9,641 nt of DNA from Nitrospirota bacterium (GTDB taxonomy: Bacteria > Nitrospirota > 9FT-COMBO-42-15 > HDB-SIOI813): NCBI GenBank assembly GCA_016214375.1, contig JACROQ010000060.1, forward strand, positions 1 to 9,641, read 5' to 3'. Under the pieces are notes generated by a model that did no database searches, was not told where the DNA came from, and saw only the letters and a program-made list of their open reading frames with translations. Of this stretch, positions 1 through 6,266 are shown piece after piece (position 1 is the stretch's first letter; the number at the start of each line of letters is the position of its first letter). The translations under genes and the position numbers were made by a program.

Positions 1-1
1 G

Positions 2-496
2 ATCATGAATGCAGGCTCCTACGGCAAGGAGATGAAGGATCTGTTGGAGTCGGTCCGGTTGATCGACAGAAACGGCAACATCACAGAACTCCCTGCAAAG
101 GGATTGTCTCTTCACTACAGGTTAACGCACATCCCCGGCATCGCCGTGGCGGGCGCCGTATTAAGGCTTCAGAGGGGGGACTCAGAAAAGATAGGGACGA
201 CCATCAGGGAGAATCTCCTGAGAAAAAAAGAGACCCAGCCTGTCGGGACACCGAATGCCGGCTCTATCTTTAAAAACCCTGAGGAAATACCTGCATGGAA
301 GTTAATTGACTCTGTAGGGATGCGGGGAGCGGCTATGGGCAAGGCGGCCGTCTCTGAAAGGCACGCCAATTTTATCATCAACAGGGGCGGCGCTAACGCG
401 AAGGATGTCCTGTCCCTGATAAGGCATATCGGGAGTAAGGTTGAGAGGGAGACAGGGGTTACCCTGGAATTAGAGGTGAGGATCGTAGGGGCATGA
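2..496 (+). CDS. murB: UDP-N-acetylenolpyruvoylglucosamine reductase MurB, 5' end missing
   Basis: MurB uses NADPH and FAD to reduce UDP-GlcNAc-enolpyruvate to UDP-MurNAc in the cytoplasm, the second committed step of peptidoglycan precursor synthesis. The reading frame is open to the left edge, so the FAD-binding N-terminal domain lies outside; about 164 residues are visible. They begin in the conserved MNAGSYG segment at the end of the FAD domain. The substrate-binding domain follows with PNAGSIFKNP, whose serine (residue 87 from the first visible Met) is the expected proton donor of MurB enzymes with the AGSxFKNP form. Next come SERHANFIINRGGA and the C-terminal LELEVRIVG, which holds the conserved glutamate. 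The internal ATG at 5 is not a start, because it lies inside the conserved fold. The stop overlaps the ddl start (ATGA), implying coupled translation. Confidence 0.95.
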   Translation: MMNAGSYGKEMKDLLESVRLIDRNGNITELPAKGLSLHYRLTHIPGIAVAGAVLRLQRGDSEKIGTTIRENLLRKKETQPVGTPNAGSIFKNPEEIPAWKLIDSVGMRGAAMGKAAVSERHANFIINRGGANAKDVLSLIRHIGSKVERETGVTLELEVRIVGA

Positions 497-1407
497 TCAC
501 CCCAAAAAAAATAGGTGTCCTGATGGGGGGGCTTTCATCGGAGCGGGAGATCTCGCTTAAGACAGGGGGGCTTGCTGCGGCCTCTCTGCAGAGGATGGGT
601 TATGACGTTATGGCCATTGATGCGGGGAGGGACCTCCCCTCTCAACTGGTCAGGAACGGCATCGGGGTCGCCTTTATCGCACTCCACGGCAGGTACGGCG
701 AGGATGGCTGCGTGCAGGGGCTCCTTGAGGTTATGGGCATCCCCTATACAGGCTCCGGCGTGACCGCCAGTACCCTGTGCATGGACAAGCTCCTCTCAAA
801 AAAGATATTGGAGTATCATGGGATACCGACGCCCAGATTCTCGGTATATCACAGGAACAAGGGAGATGGACCTGACGCCCCGGGATACCCGCTCGTCGTT
901 AAACCGTGCAGGGAAGGGTCTGCCATCGGTGTCAGCATTGTGTCACAGCGGAGTGAACTGACTGCGGCCATAGAGAATGCGCTCCCGTATGGAGATGACG
1001 TGATCCTCGAAGAATACATCGGGGGAATGGAAGTGACGGCAGGAGTCCTGAACGACCAGGCGCTTCCTCTCGTAGAAATCGTCCCTGCGAAAGGGTTCTA
1101 CGACTTCAGGACGAAGACCACGCGCGGCATGGCGGAATATGTTGTCCCGGCGAGGCTGTCGCCGTCTCTCACAGAGACTGTCAGGGCAATCGCCTTAAAG
1201 GCGCACAAGGTGACCGGCTGCTGTTTTGTGTCCCGTGTGGACCTGCGGATTGACCCTGCAGGTCATCCCTTTGTGCTGGAGGTTAATACCATACCCGGGA
1301 TGACAGAGACCAGCCTCCTTCCCCGGGCAGCTAAAGAGGCCGGCATTGGTTATGATCATCTTGTGGAGATGATCCTGTCGTCGGCGTTTATTAAGAAGAG
1401 TGCGTGA
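493..1407 (+). CDS. ddl: D-alanine--D-alanine ligase
   Basis: Ddl is an ATP-grasp enzyme that joins two D-alanines in the cytoplasm; MurF adds the dipeptide to the precursor. At 304 residues it is the normal length for the DdlB type. The N-terminal motif GGLSSEREISL (12-22) carries the substrate-binding Glu18. ALHGRYGEDG (63-72) and PYTGSGVTAS (84-93) follow. The ATP-grasp part has VVKPCREGSAIGV (135-147), ILEEYIGGMEVT (171-182), FYDFRTKTT (202-210), SRVDLRID (247-254) and LEVNTIPGMT (262-271) with metal-binding Glu263 and Asn265. The FYD region carries the tyrosine typical of true D-Ala-D-Ala ligases, so a D-Ala-D-Lac (VanA-like) specificity is not indicated. The ATG overlaps the murB stop, and the end overlaps the ftsQ start by four bases. 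Confidence 0.96.
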   Translation: MITPKKIGVLMGGLSSEREISLKTGGLAAASLQRMGYDVMAIDAGRDLPSQLVRNGIGVAFIALHGRYGEDGCVQGLLEVMGIPYTGSGVTASTLCMDKLLSKKILEYHGIPTPRFSVYHRNKGDGPDAPGYPLVVKPCREGSAIGVSIVSQRSELTAAIENALPYGDDVILEEYIGGMEVTAGVLNDQALPLVEIVPAKGFYDFRTKTTRGMAEYVVPARLSPSLTETVRAIALKAHKVTGCCFVSRVDLRIDPAGHPFVLEVNTIPGMTETSLLPRAAKEAGIGYDHLVEMILSSAFIKKSA

Positions 1408-2255
1408 CTCATATGTATTTCTCTCAATACCGGTCCCATAAGAAGCCGTTTATCAAAAAAAGAAACGGGCTTAAGAAGAATCCAGGGAGGCTGTTTGGCG
1501 GGGTCATCCGGTTCCTGAAACTGGCCGTGATCATCGCCTCCTTAGTCCCTGCCCTTTATTTAATGGACAAGGGTTACGGGTTCATCAGTCAGTCTCATAT
1601 TCTTCATCAGGCGGACAACTTCCTGAAGGTCAGGTCCGTTAAGATCAAGGGGAACCGTTTTGTCCCTGCGGAGGAATTGGCCCCTTATCTCGGAAAGATC
1701 GAAGGCCGGAATATCTTCAGGATAGATATCCGGGATATCGCCAATGGGGTCAAGAGGCATCCGTGGGTAAAGGAGGTGTCCATCAGAAGGGAACTTCCCG
1801 GCACGCTATGGGTAGATATCTCGGAGCGGACACCGGCGGTCTATGTCAACAATAACGGCAGTCTCTATCTTGCAGATGAAGAAGGTATGATCCTGGGAGA
1901 TAAGACAGAGAATGCATTGATCCTTCCTGTCGTCTATGGAATCGACCTCCCAAAGGGGAACGCAGGGAATAAAAGTCCGGTGCAAGGACTGTCAGCCGCC
2001 ATCGAGGTAAAGAGGGAGCTCTCTTCTCTCCCCTGGATAGACCTGTCTACCACAGGGATAGAGGTGGAAGAACGGGGACAAATCATCCTTCATCTTAAAG
2101 GGTACAGAATAAGGCTTGGGCGGGGGGGCTACCGGGAAAAGCTGAAACGTTTTAACGAGATTGCAAAAAATCTGGAGGAGAAAGGGATCCCATACAAGGA
2201 AATAGACCTGAGATTCGACAATCAGGTGATCGTCAGGACAGTCAAGGTCATATAG
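1404..2255 (+). CDS. ftsQ: Cell division protein FtsQ (DivIB family)
   Basis: FtsQ is a bitopic inner-membrane divisome protein that works with FtsB and FtsL to recruit and control FtsW and FtsI. The 283-residue product has the expected order. A strongly basic cytoplasmic tail (1-35, many K/R) is followed by one membrane helix (about 36-56). A POTRA domain (about 75-142) starts with LKVRSVKIKGN and ends with LPGTLWVDISERTPAV, followed by the FtsQ beta domain to the C terminus. The GTG start at 1404 was chosen because it makes a GTGA overlap with the ddl stop and has a purine-rich AAGAAGAG just upstream. An ATG at 1413 is possible but is spaced poorly. The TAG stop (2253-2255) forms part of the target duplication of the mobile element that begins at the next base. 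Confidence 0.92.
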   Translation: MTHMYFSQYRSHKKPFIKKRNGLKKNPGRLFGGVIRFLKLAVIIASLVPALYLMDKGYGFISQSHILHQADNFLKVRSVKIKGNRFVPAEELAPYLGKIEGRNIFRIDIRDIANGVKRHPWVKEVSIRRELPGTLWVDISERTPAVYVNNNGSLYLADEEGMILGDKTENALILPVVYGIDLPKGNAGNKSPVQGLSAAIEVKRELSSLPWIDLSTTGIEVEERGQIILHLKGYRIRLGRGGYREKLKRFNEIAKNLEEKGIPYKEIDLRFDNQVIVRTVKVI

Positions 2256-2432
2256 GGGGCTGTTGAAAAAGTCTTTTTGCTTGTCATCCTGACCCTGAAC
2301 GAAGTGAAGGGGAAGGATCTGAATCCTAAGGACAACAAAGAGTTGTCAGATTCTTCGTCGCCTTCGGCTCCTCAGACGCTGTCCTGAGCGAAGCGAAGGA
2401 ATGACAGCTTGCTGAACTTTTTCAACAGCCTG
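2256..2432 (+). mobile_element. MITE-like element, copy 1 (177 bp), between ftsQ and ftsA
   Basis: A non-coding element bounded by terminal inverted repeats. The right end reads ACTTTTTCAACAGCCTG and the left end GGGGCTGTTGAAAAAGT, so the left tip has GG where the other ends have CA. It is flanked by the direct repeat ATAG (2252-2255 and 2433-2436), the probable target-site duplication. TGTCAT (2282-2287) and ATGACA (2401-2406) continue the inverted symmetry, so an RNA copy could fold into a long imperfect hairpin. By hand alignment it matches the reverse complement of copy 2 at about 157 of 177 positions without a gap. It has no transposase, so movement would depend on an enzyme encoded elsewhere. 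Removing element and one duplication restores an ftsQ stop followed 8 bases later by the ftsA start. Confidence 0.88.
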
Positions 2433-2434
2433 AT

Positions 2435-2441
2435 AGGGGGG
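2435..2441 (+). promoter_or_regulatory. Ribosome binding site of ftsA
   Basis: AGGGGGG lies just upstream of the GTG at 2445. It overlaps the right-hand target duplication (ATAG, 2433-2436) and lies outside the mobile element. In the reconstructed ancestor it would directly follow the ftsQ stop. Its position favours GTG 2445 over an in-frame TTG at 2409 inside the element. Confidence 0.7.
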
Positions 2442-2444
2442 ATA

Positions 2445-3674
2445 GTGCGCAAAAGGGATAATATAGTCGTCGGGCTCGATATCGGCACCACGAAGGTATG
2501 TGCCCTCGTGGCAGAGGTTACTGAAGATAACCGGATCAAGATAGCCGGTATAGGAACCAGTCCATCCAAGGGACTGCGGAAGGGGGCTGTGGTTAATATT
2601 GAAGATACCGTTGCGTCGATCAGGAATGCCGTGCGCAAGGCGGAACAGATGGCCGGGGTGGAGATTAAAGGCGTCTATACCGGCATTGCCGGCGGCCATA
2701 TCAACGGGCTTAACAGCCGTGGAATGGTGGCCATCAAAAATCAGGATGTCACCATGGCGGATATCGACAGGGCCATAGAGGCGGCAAGGGCCGTGGCCAT
2801 CCCTCCCGATCGTGAGATACTGCATGTGATCCCGCAGGAATTTATCGTAGACGGGCAGGACGGCATCAAGAATCCCCTTGGGATCTCCGGCGTCCGGTTA
2901 GAGGTCCAGGTCCATATTATTACCGGGGCCATTACGTCGGTACAGAATATTGTAAAGAGTATCAACAAGGCAGGGCTTGAGGTTCTCGATATTATCCTGC
3001 AACCCCTCGCATCGAGCGAGGCCGTCCTGACCCCGGATGAAAAGGATCTGGGTGTAGTATTGGTTGATATCGGTGGAGGGACGACGGATATGGCGATATT
3101 CGTCAATGGGGCCGTATCGCACACAGCGGTCATCCCAATCGGAGGCAACCATCTGACGAATGATATTGCAGTCGGCCTGCGCACGCCGACTGCTGAGGCC
3201 GAAAGGATCAAGACCCTGTATGGCTGTGCACTGCCGTCCCTGGTAAAGGAAAATGCCCCGATAGAGGTATCCAGCATGGGAGGAAGGCCCCCGCGCCTCC
3301 TCTCCCGGCAGATGATTACCGAGATCATCGAACCCAGAGTCGAAGAGATCTTTGACCATGTCGCAAAAGAGATCAAGAAGGTGAATTATGCGGATATGCT
3401 CTCCTCAGGGATAGTTCTGACAGGGGGAAGTTGTACTATGGAAGGGATCGTGGACATGGCTGAAAGGGTCACGGGGATGCCGGTGAGGAGGGGGATTCCA
3501 ACGAACATTGAAGGCCTTTCAGATACCCTCAGTCATCCCATGTACTCTACAGGGATAGGCATTATCCTCTGCGCCCTGCAGGAACAGGGAATGAACGAGA
3601 GAAAATTTAAGAATGGACATCTTTTTGAAAATATATATCATAGGATGAAGAGCTGGTTTGGCGGCTTCTTTTAG
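2445..3674 (+). CDS. ftsA: Cell division protein FtsA
   Basis: FtsA is an actin-family ATPase that anchors FtsZ filaments to the inner membrane and recruits later divisome proteins. From the GTG at 2445 the product is 409 residues, typical for the family, and begins VRKRDNIVVGLDIGTTKV as FtsA proteins usually do. The phosphate 1 loop is GLDIGTTKV (10-18). The SHS2/1C subdomain follows (roughly 75-155), then the phosphate 2 motif VDIGGGTTDMAIF (207-219) and the adenosine motif around VLTGGSCTMEGI. The last 18 residues (392-409, HLFENIYHRMKSWFGGFF) are an amphipathic helix with bulky hydrophobics, the FtsA membrane-targeting sequence. A TTG at 2409 could add 12 residues encoded by the mobile element. 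The gene is enclosed by two inverted copies of that element, and its TAG stop lies in the duplicated target of copy 2. Confidence 0.96.
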   Translation: MRKRDNIVVGLDIGTTKVCALVAEVTEDNRIKIAGIGTSPSKGLRKGAVVNIEDTVASIRNAVRKAEQMAGVEIKGVYTGIAGGHINGLNSRGMVAIKNQDVTMADIDRAIEAARAVAIPPDREILHVIPQEFIVDGQDGIKNPLGISGVRLEVQVHIITGAITSVQNIVKSINKAGLEVLDIILQPLASSEAVLTPDEKDLGVVLVDIGGGTTDMAIFVNGAVSHTAVIPIGGNHLTNDIAVGLRTPTAEAERIKTLYGCALPSLVKENAPIEVSSMGGRPPRLLSRQMITEIIEPRVEEIFDHVAKEIKKVNYADMLSSGIVLTGGSCTMEGIVDMAERVTGMPVRRGIPTNIEGLSDTLSHPMYSTGIGIILCALQEQGMNERKFKNGHLFENIYHRMKSWFGGFF

Positions 3675-3851
3675 CAGGCTGTTGAAAAAGTCTGCCAAGC
3701 TGTCATTCCTTCGCTTCGCTCAGGACAGCGTCTGAGGAGCCGAAGGAGACGAAGAATCTGATAACCCTTTGTTTCTCTTAGGAGTCAGATCCTTCCCCTT
3801 CACTTTGTTCAGGGTCAGGATGACAGGCAGGAGTACTTTTTCAACAACCTG
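3675..3851 (-). mobile_element. MITE-like element, copy 2 (177 bp, inverted relative to copy 1), between ftsA and ftsZ
   Basis: This copy has exactly the same length as copy 1 and lies in the opposite orientation. Ends are CAGGCTGTTGAAAAAGT on the left and ACTTTTTCAACAACCTG on the right, 16 of 17 complementary. It is flanked by perfect TTAG direct repeats (3671-3674 and 3852-3855). The left TTAG contains the ftsA stop codon TAG. TTAG fits the YTAR target known for IS5-group elements, but I cannot name the parent insertion sequence from the sequence alone. It has no coding capacity. About 11% divergence from copy 1 suggests two separate or old insertions rather than a very recent duplication. 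Confidence 0.9.
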
Positions 3852-3865
3852 TTAGTCTTTTAAAA

Positions 3866-3876
3866 AGGAGGAGGGG
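3866..3876 (+). promoter_or_regulatory. Ribosome binding site of ftsZ
   Basis: AGGAGGAGGGG lies 5 bases before the ATG at 3882. It is one of the strongest Shine-Dalgarno sequences in the window, consistent with the high synthesis rate usual for FtsZ. It lies outside mobile element copy 2, so the insertion left it intact. Confidence 0.85.
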
Positions 3877-3881
3877 TACCC

Positions 3882-5033
3882 ATGTTTGATTTAGAAGAGG
3901 TCATAGAAGGGGGCGCGAAGATAAAGGTGGTGGGTGTGGGGGGATGCGGATGCAATGCCGTCAATAATATGATCGCTGCCAATCTCAAGGGAGTGGAATT
4001 TATCGCTGTAAACACCGATGTGCAGGCCCTTGGACTTTCCCGGGCAGGCACCCGGCTGCAGATCGGAGGCAAACTTACCAAAGGACTTGGCGCAGGGGCC
4101 AACCCTGAGGTTGGACGGGATGCGGCATTAGAGGATTCCGACAAGATCAGAGAAATCCTTGCGGACTCTGACATGGTATTTGTGACCGCAGGCATGGGGG
4201 GAGGCACCGGGACAGGGGCCGCCCCTGTCATCGCCGATATTGCAAAGAGCCTGGGCATCCTGACTGTGGGCGTGGTGACAAAGCCTTTTCTCTATGAGAT
4301 GGGGAAGAGGATCACCCATGCCGAGCGGGGCCTGGAGGAACTCAAAAAGTGTGCAGATACCGTGATCGTGATCCCCAACGAGCGGGTACGGGGGATGGTG
4401 GAACAGGACACCCCGATATCCGAGGCATTCAAACTTGCAGACGATGTGCTGCGGCAGGCTGTTCAGGGAATCTCCGATATCATTACAAGGCCGGGTTATA
4501 TCAATGTAGATTTTGCGGATATCAGGACCATCATGAGTTATATGGGACGTGCGGTCATGGGGATGGGAGTCGCTTCAGGGGATGCCAGGACATTGGAGGC
4601 CGTTCAAAGGGCCATCTCCAATCCCCTGCTCGAGGACAATTCCATAGACGGGGCCAAAGGCATTCTGATCAACATCTCCGGAGGCGCCGATCTCTCCCTC
4701 CATGAAATCTCCGAGGCCTCATCCATCATCCAGAAATGTGTGGACCCAGATGCCCATGTCATCCTGGGATGCGTGATCGACGAGACCCTGAACGGCAAGG
4801 TCTCTGTGACCGTCATTGCAACGGGATTTAATAACGGGGTCTCCCGGTTAGCCGTTAAAGAGGCCAGACAGCTTCAACTGGCGAACTCCTCTGATTCTGT
4901 CGAAATGGAGACCGATATCGACAAACCAACTTTTCTGAGGAAGGTTGCGACTGTGGATTATCGAAATGACTCCATCGGGATAGAAAACGACGCCTTGGAC
5001 ATGCCCACCTTTTTGAGGAAGAAAGGGCATTGA
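3882..5033 (+). CDS. ftsZ: Cell division protein FtsZ
   Basis: FtsZ is the tubulin-like GTPase whose filaments form the Z ring at mid-cell. The 383-residue protein is full length. The nucleotide-binding loop is VGVGGCGCNAVNNM (17-30), the tubulin signature GGGTGTGAAP is at 106-115, and VVTKPF is at 131-136. The T7 loop and catalytic region contain INVDFADIRTIMS (207-219). The core ends near residue 316 (VTVIATGF). The variable linker is short, and the conserved C-terminal peptide appears twice: DKPTFLRK (347-354) and DMPTFLRK (373-380), followed by KGH. This tail normally binds FtsA and other partners. The nucleotide loop has GCGC where many family members have GGGG/GGGC, which is unlikely to matter. 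The TGA overlaps the TTG start of pgeF. Confidence 0.98.
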   Translation: MFDLEEVIEGGAKIKVVGVGGCGCNAVNNMIAANLKGVEFIAVNTDVQALGLSRAGTRLQIGGKLTKGLGAGANPEVGRDAALEDSDKIREILADSDMVFVTAGMGGGTGTGAAPVIADIAKSLGILTVGVVTKPFLYEMGKRITHAERGLEELKKCADTVIVIPNERVRGMVEQDTPISEAFKLADDVLRQAVQGISDIITRPGYINVDFADIRTIMSYMGRAVMGMGVASGDARTLEAVQRAISNPLLEDNSIDGAKGILINISGGADLSLHEISEASSIIQKCVDPDAHVILGCVIDETLNGKVSVTVIATGFNNGVSRLAVKEARQLQLANSSDSVEMETDIDKPTFLRKVATVDYRNDSIGIENDALDMPTFLRKKGH

Positions 5034-5758
5034 GCTACCAGATAGCCGATAAAAACGGGGTCCAATACCTGGTGATTCCTGAAATGGAAGAGACGGGAAT
5101 CCGGCACTTTTTCACGACGAGAAAAGGGCCTCAGCACAGCGCCATCCCATTCGTCAGTCAGGAAGCGTTTGTCATGGTAAGGCAGGTGCACGGAGATAAT
5201 ATCCTGGTCATTGATAAACCATTAGACGACATCTTCGCCTTTATAAAGGATGCCATGCACAAACCCTGTGATGCCATCATCACCAATCAAAAACCGGTGG
5301 GGATAGGGATTGTCACAGCAGACTGCCTCCCTGCCCTGCTTTATGATCCTGTACAGGGTGTTACGGCGGCTGTCCATGCAGGCTGGAGGGGGACCGTGCA
5401 GGGGATCCTGCCGAAGGTGGTCTGTCAGATGACTGCCGGATTCGGATGTCAGGTGGAAGATATCCTCGTGGGCATGGGGCCTGCCATAGGGCCATGCTGT
5501 TATAGGGTCGGAAATGCGGTCATCGAATCCGTAAGAAGCATCCATCCCCGGTGGGAGAAATATCTCACCCCGATGGGAGATGGAAAGGCAAAGCTGGATC
5601 TCGCCGGATTAAATACAGCTCAAATAGAAGATACGGGGATACTGAAGAAAAACATATTCACGGCAGGGCTGTGTACGGCCTGCAATGAGGACCTGTTCTA
5701 CTCCTACCGCAGGGACGGAATCGGAACAGGAAGGATGATCAGTGGAATCATTTCATGA
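5030..5758 (+). CDS. pgeF: Peptidoglycan editing factor PgeF / multicopper polyphenol oxidase (laccase) domain protein, YfiH family
   Basis: This family contains bacterial YfiH/PgeF, implicated in E. coli in stopping L-serine replacing L-alanine at position 1 of the peptidoglycan stem peptide. Its animal homologue LACC1 acts on purine nucleosides. The 242-residue protein carries the family motifs in order: VRQVHGDNI (50-58), DAIITN (81-86), TADCLPALLYDP (96-107), AVHAGWRGTV (114-123), MGPAIGPCCYRVG, and LCTACNEDLFYSYRRDG near the end. His54, Cys99 and His116 form the expected zinc site. The TTG start was chosen because it overlaps the ftsZ stop (TTGA) and gives a normal N terminus; a GGG lies just upstream. 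Its place directly after ftsZ suits a cell-wall quality-control role. The end overlaps the yggS start by four bases (ATGA). Confidence 0.93.
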   Translation: MSYQIADKNGVQYLVIPEMEETGIRHFFTTRKGPQHSAIPFVSQEAFVMVRQVHGDNILVIDKPLDDIFAFIKDAMHKPCDAIITNQKPVGIGIVTADCLPALLYDPVQGVTAAVHAGWRGTVQGILPKVVCQMTAGFGCQVEDILVGMGPAIGPCCYRVGNAVIESVRSIHPRWEKYLTPMGDGKAKLDLAGLNTAQIEDTGILKKNIFTAGLCTACNEDLFYSYRRDGIGTGRMISGIIS

Positions 5759-6259
5759 GCATTGCAACCTCTATCCTGGAAGTAAAAGAGCGGATAGCCC
5801 GTGCCGCAAGACGCGCCGGCAGAGACCCGGAGGAGATCACGATCGTTGCCGTCACCACATTCGGTAGATAGTATAGACCTGTGTGAAGAGATCAGTCTCC
5901 GGGCGCAGAAAAGAGGGATCATACAGAATATCCTTTTAGAGGTGAACATCTCCGGAGAAGAGGAAAAATTCGGGATCGTTCCCTCTGAGGCGGCAGATAG
6001 GGTCAAAAAGATTGTCAGGATAAAGGGCGTCTCGCTTAAAGGGATGATGGCGATCCCCCCTTTTTCGGAGGACCCGGAACACTCAAGACCGTATTTTCGC
6101 AGACTGCGGGAACTCCGGAATGAGATTATCAGCCGGGGTATCTGTCCCCCTGATTTCAGGGAATTATCTATGGGCATGAGCAATGACTTTGAAATTGGAA
6201 TCGAAGAAGGGGCCACGTTGGTCAGAATAGGGACGGCAATCTTTGGACCGAGAGGGTAA
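5755..6259 (+). pseudogene. yggS: YggS/PROSC-family PLP homeostasis protein, disrupted by an internal out-of-frame deletion
   Basis: The intact family binds pyridoxal phosphate and keeps PLP and amino-acid pools balanced. Here a normal start (ATG 5755, overlapping the pgeF stop) encodes 34 residues of typical YggS N terminus ending EEITIVAVT. The sequence then jumps, in the next frame, to HSVDSIDLCEE (from 5858) and continues as ordinary YggS through VNISGEEEKFGI, GLMAI-like KGMMAIPPF, SMGMSNDFEIGIEEG and TLVRIGTAIFG to the TAA at 6257-6259. In the original frame translation stops at 5869-5871 after 38 residues. The family normally continues VAVSKTKP...FGENYVQE...WHFIGHLQSNK, so roughly 60-65 residues are gone, including the PLP-binding lysine. 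The two parts total about 167 residues against about 230. A GTG at 5801 could start the C-terminal part, but without a convincing ribosome site. An assembly error is possible. Confidence 0.85.
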
Positions 6260-6266
6260 AAGGGCT

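Noticed and set aside
493..1407. Glycopeptide-resistance type D-Ala-D-Lac ligase
   Set aside because: The FYD segment has the tyrosine of ordinary Ddl, and the gene lies in the division cluster rather than with vanH/vanX-like genes.
2346..2825. Open minus-strand frame of 159 codons across the start of ftsA
   Set aside because: It is antisense to well-conserved ftsA sequence and to the mobile element, with no recognisable domain and no ribosome site; it is a composition artefact. The same holds for the minus frames at 2741-3376 and 2898-3359.
2256..3851. CRISPR array, or ftsA carried as cargo of a composite transposon
   Set aside because: There are only two repeats, in opposite orientation and 1.2 kb apart. 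Each has its own different 4-bp target duplication, which fits two independent insertions rather than one composite unit around ftsA.
4349..4705. 118-codon + strand frame inside ftsZ
   Set aside because: It lies wholly within the conserved FtsZ core in another frame and its translation has a low-complexity, arginine/glycine-rich look typical of shadow frames.
5850..5875. Programmed frameshift in yggS
   Set aside because: A frameshift would keep all residues; here about 60 conserved residues including the PLP lysine are missing, and there is no slippery heptamer at the junction.
5801..6259. A separate 152-residue gene starting at GTG 5801
   Set aside because: Its first ~19 residues are out-of-frame reading of the yggS 5' end and the rest is the YggS C-terminal part; it is better described as the distal half of a broken yggS.
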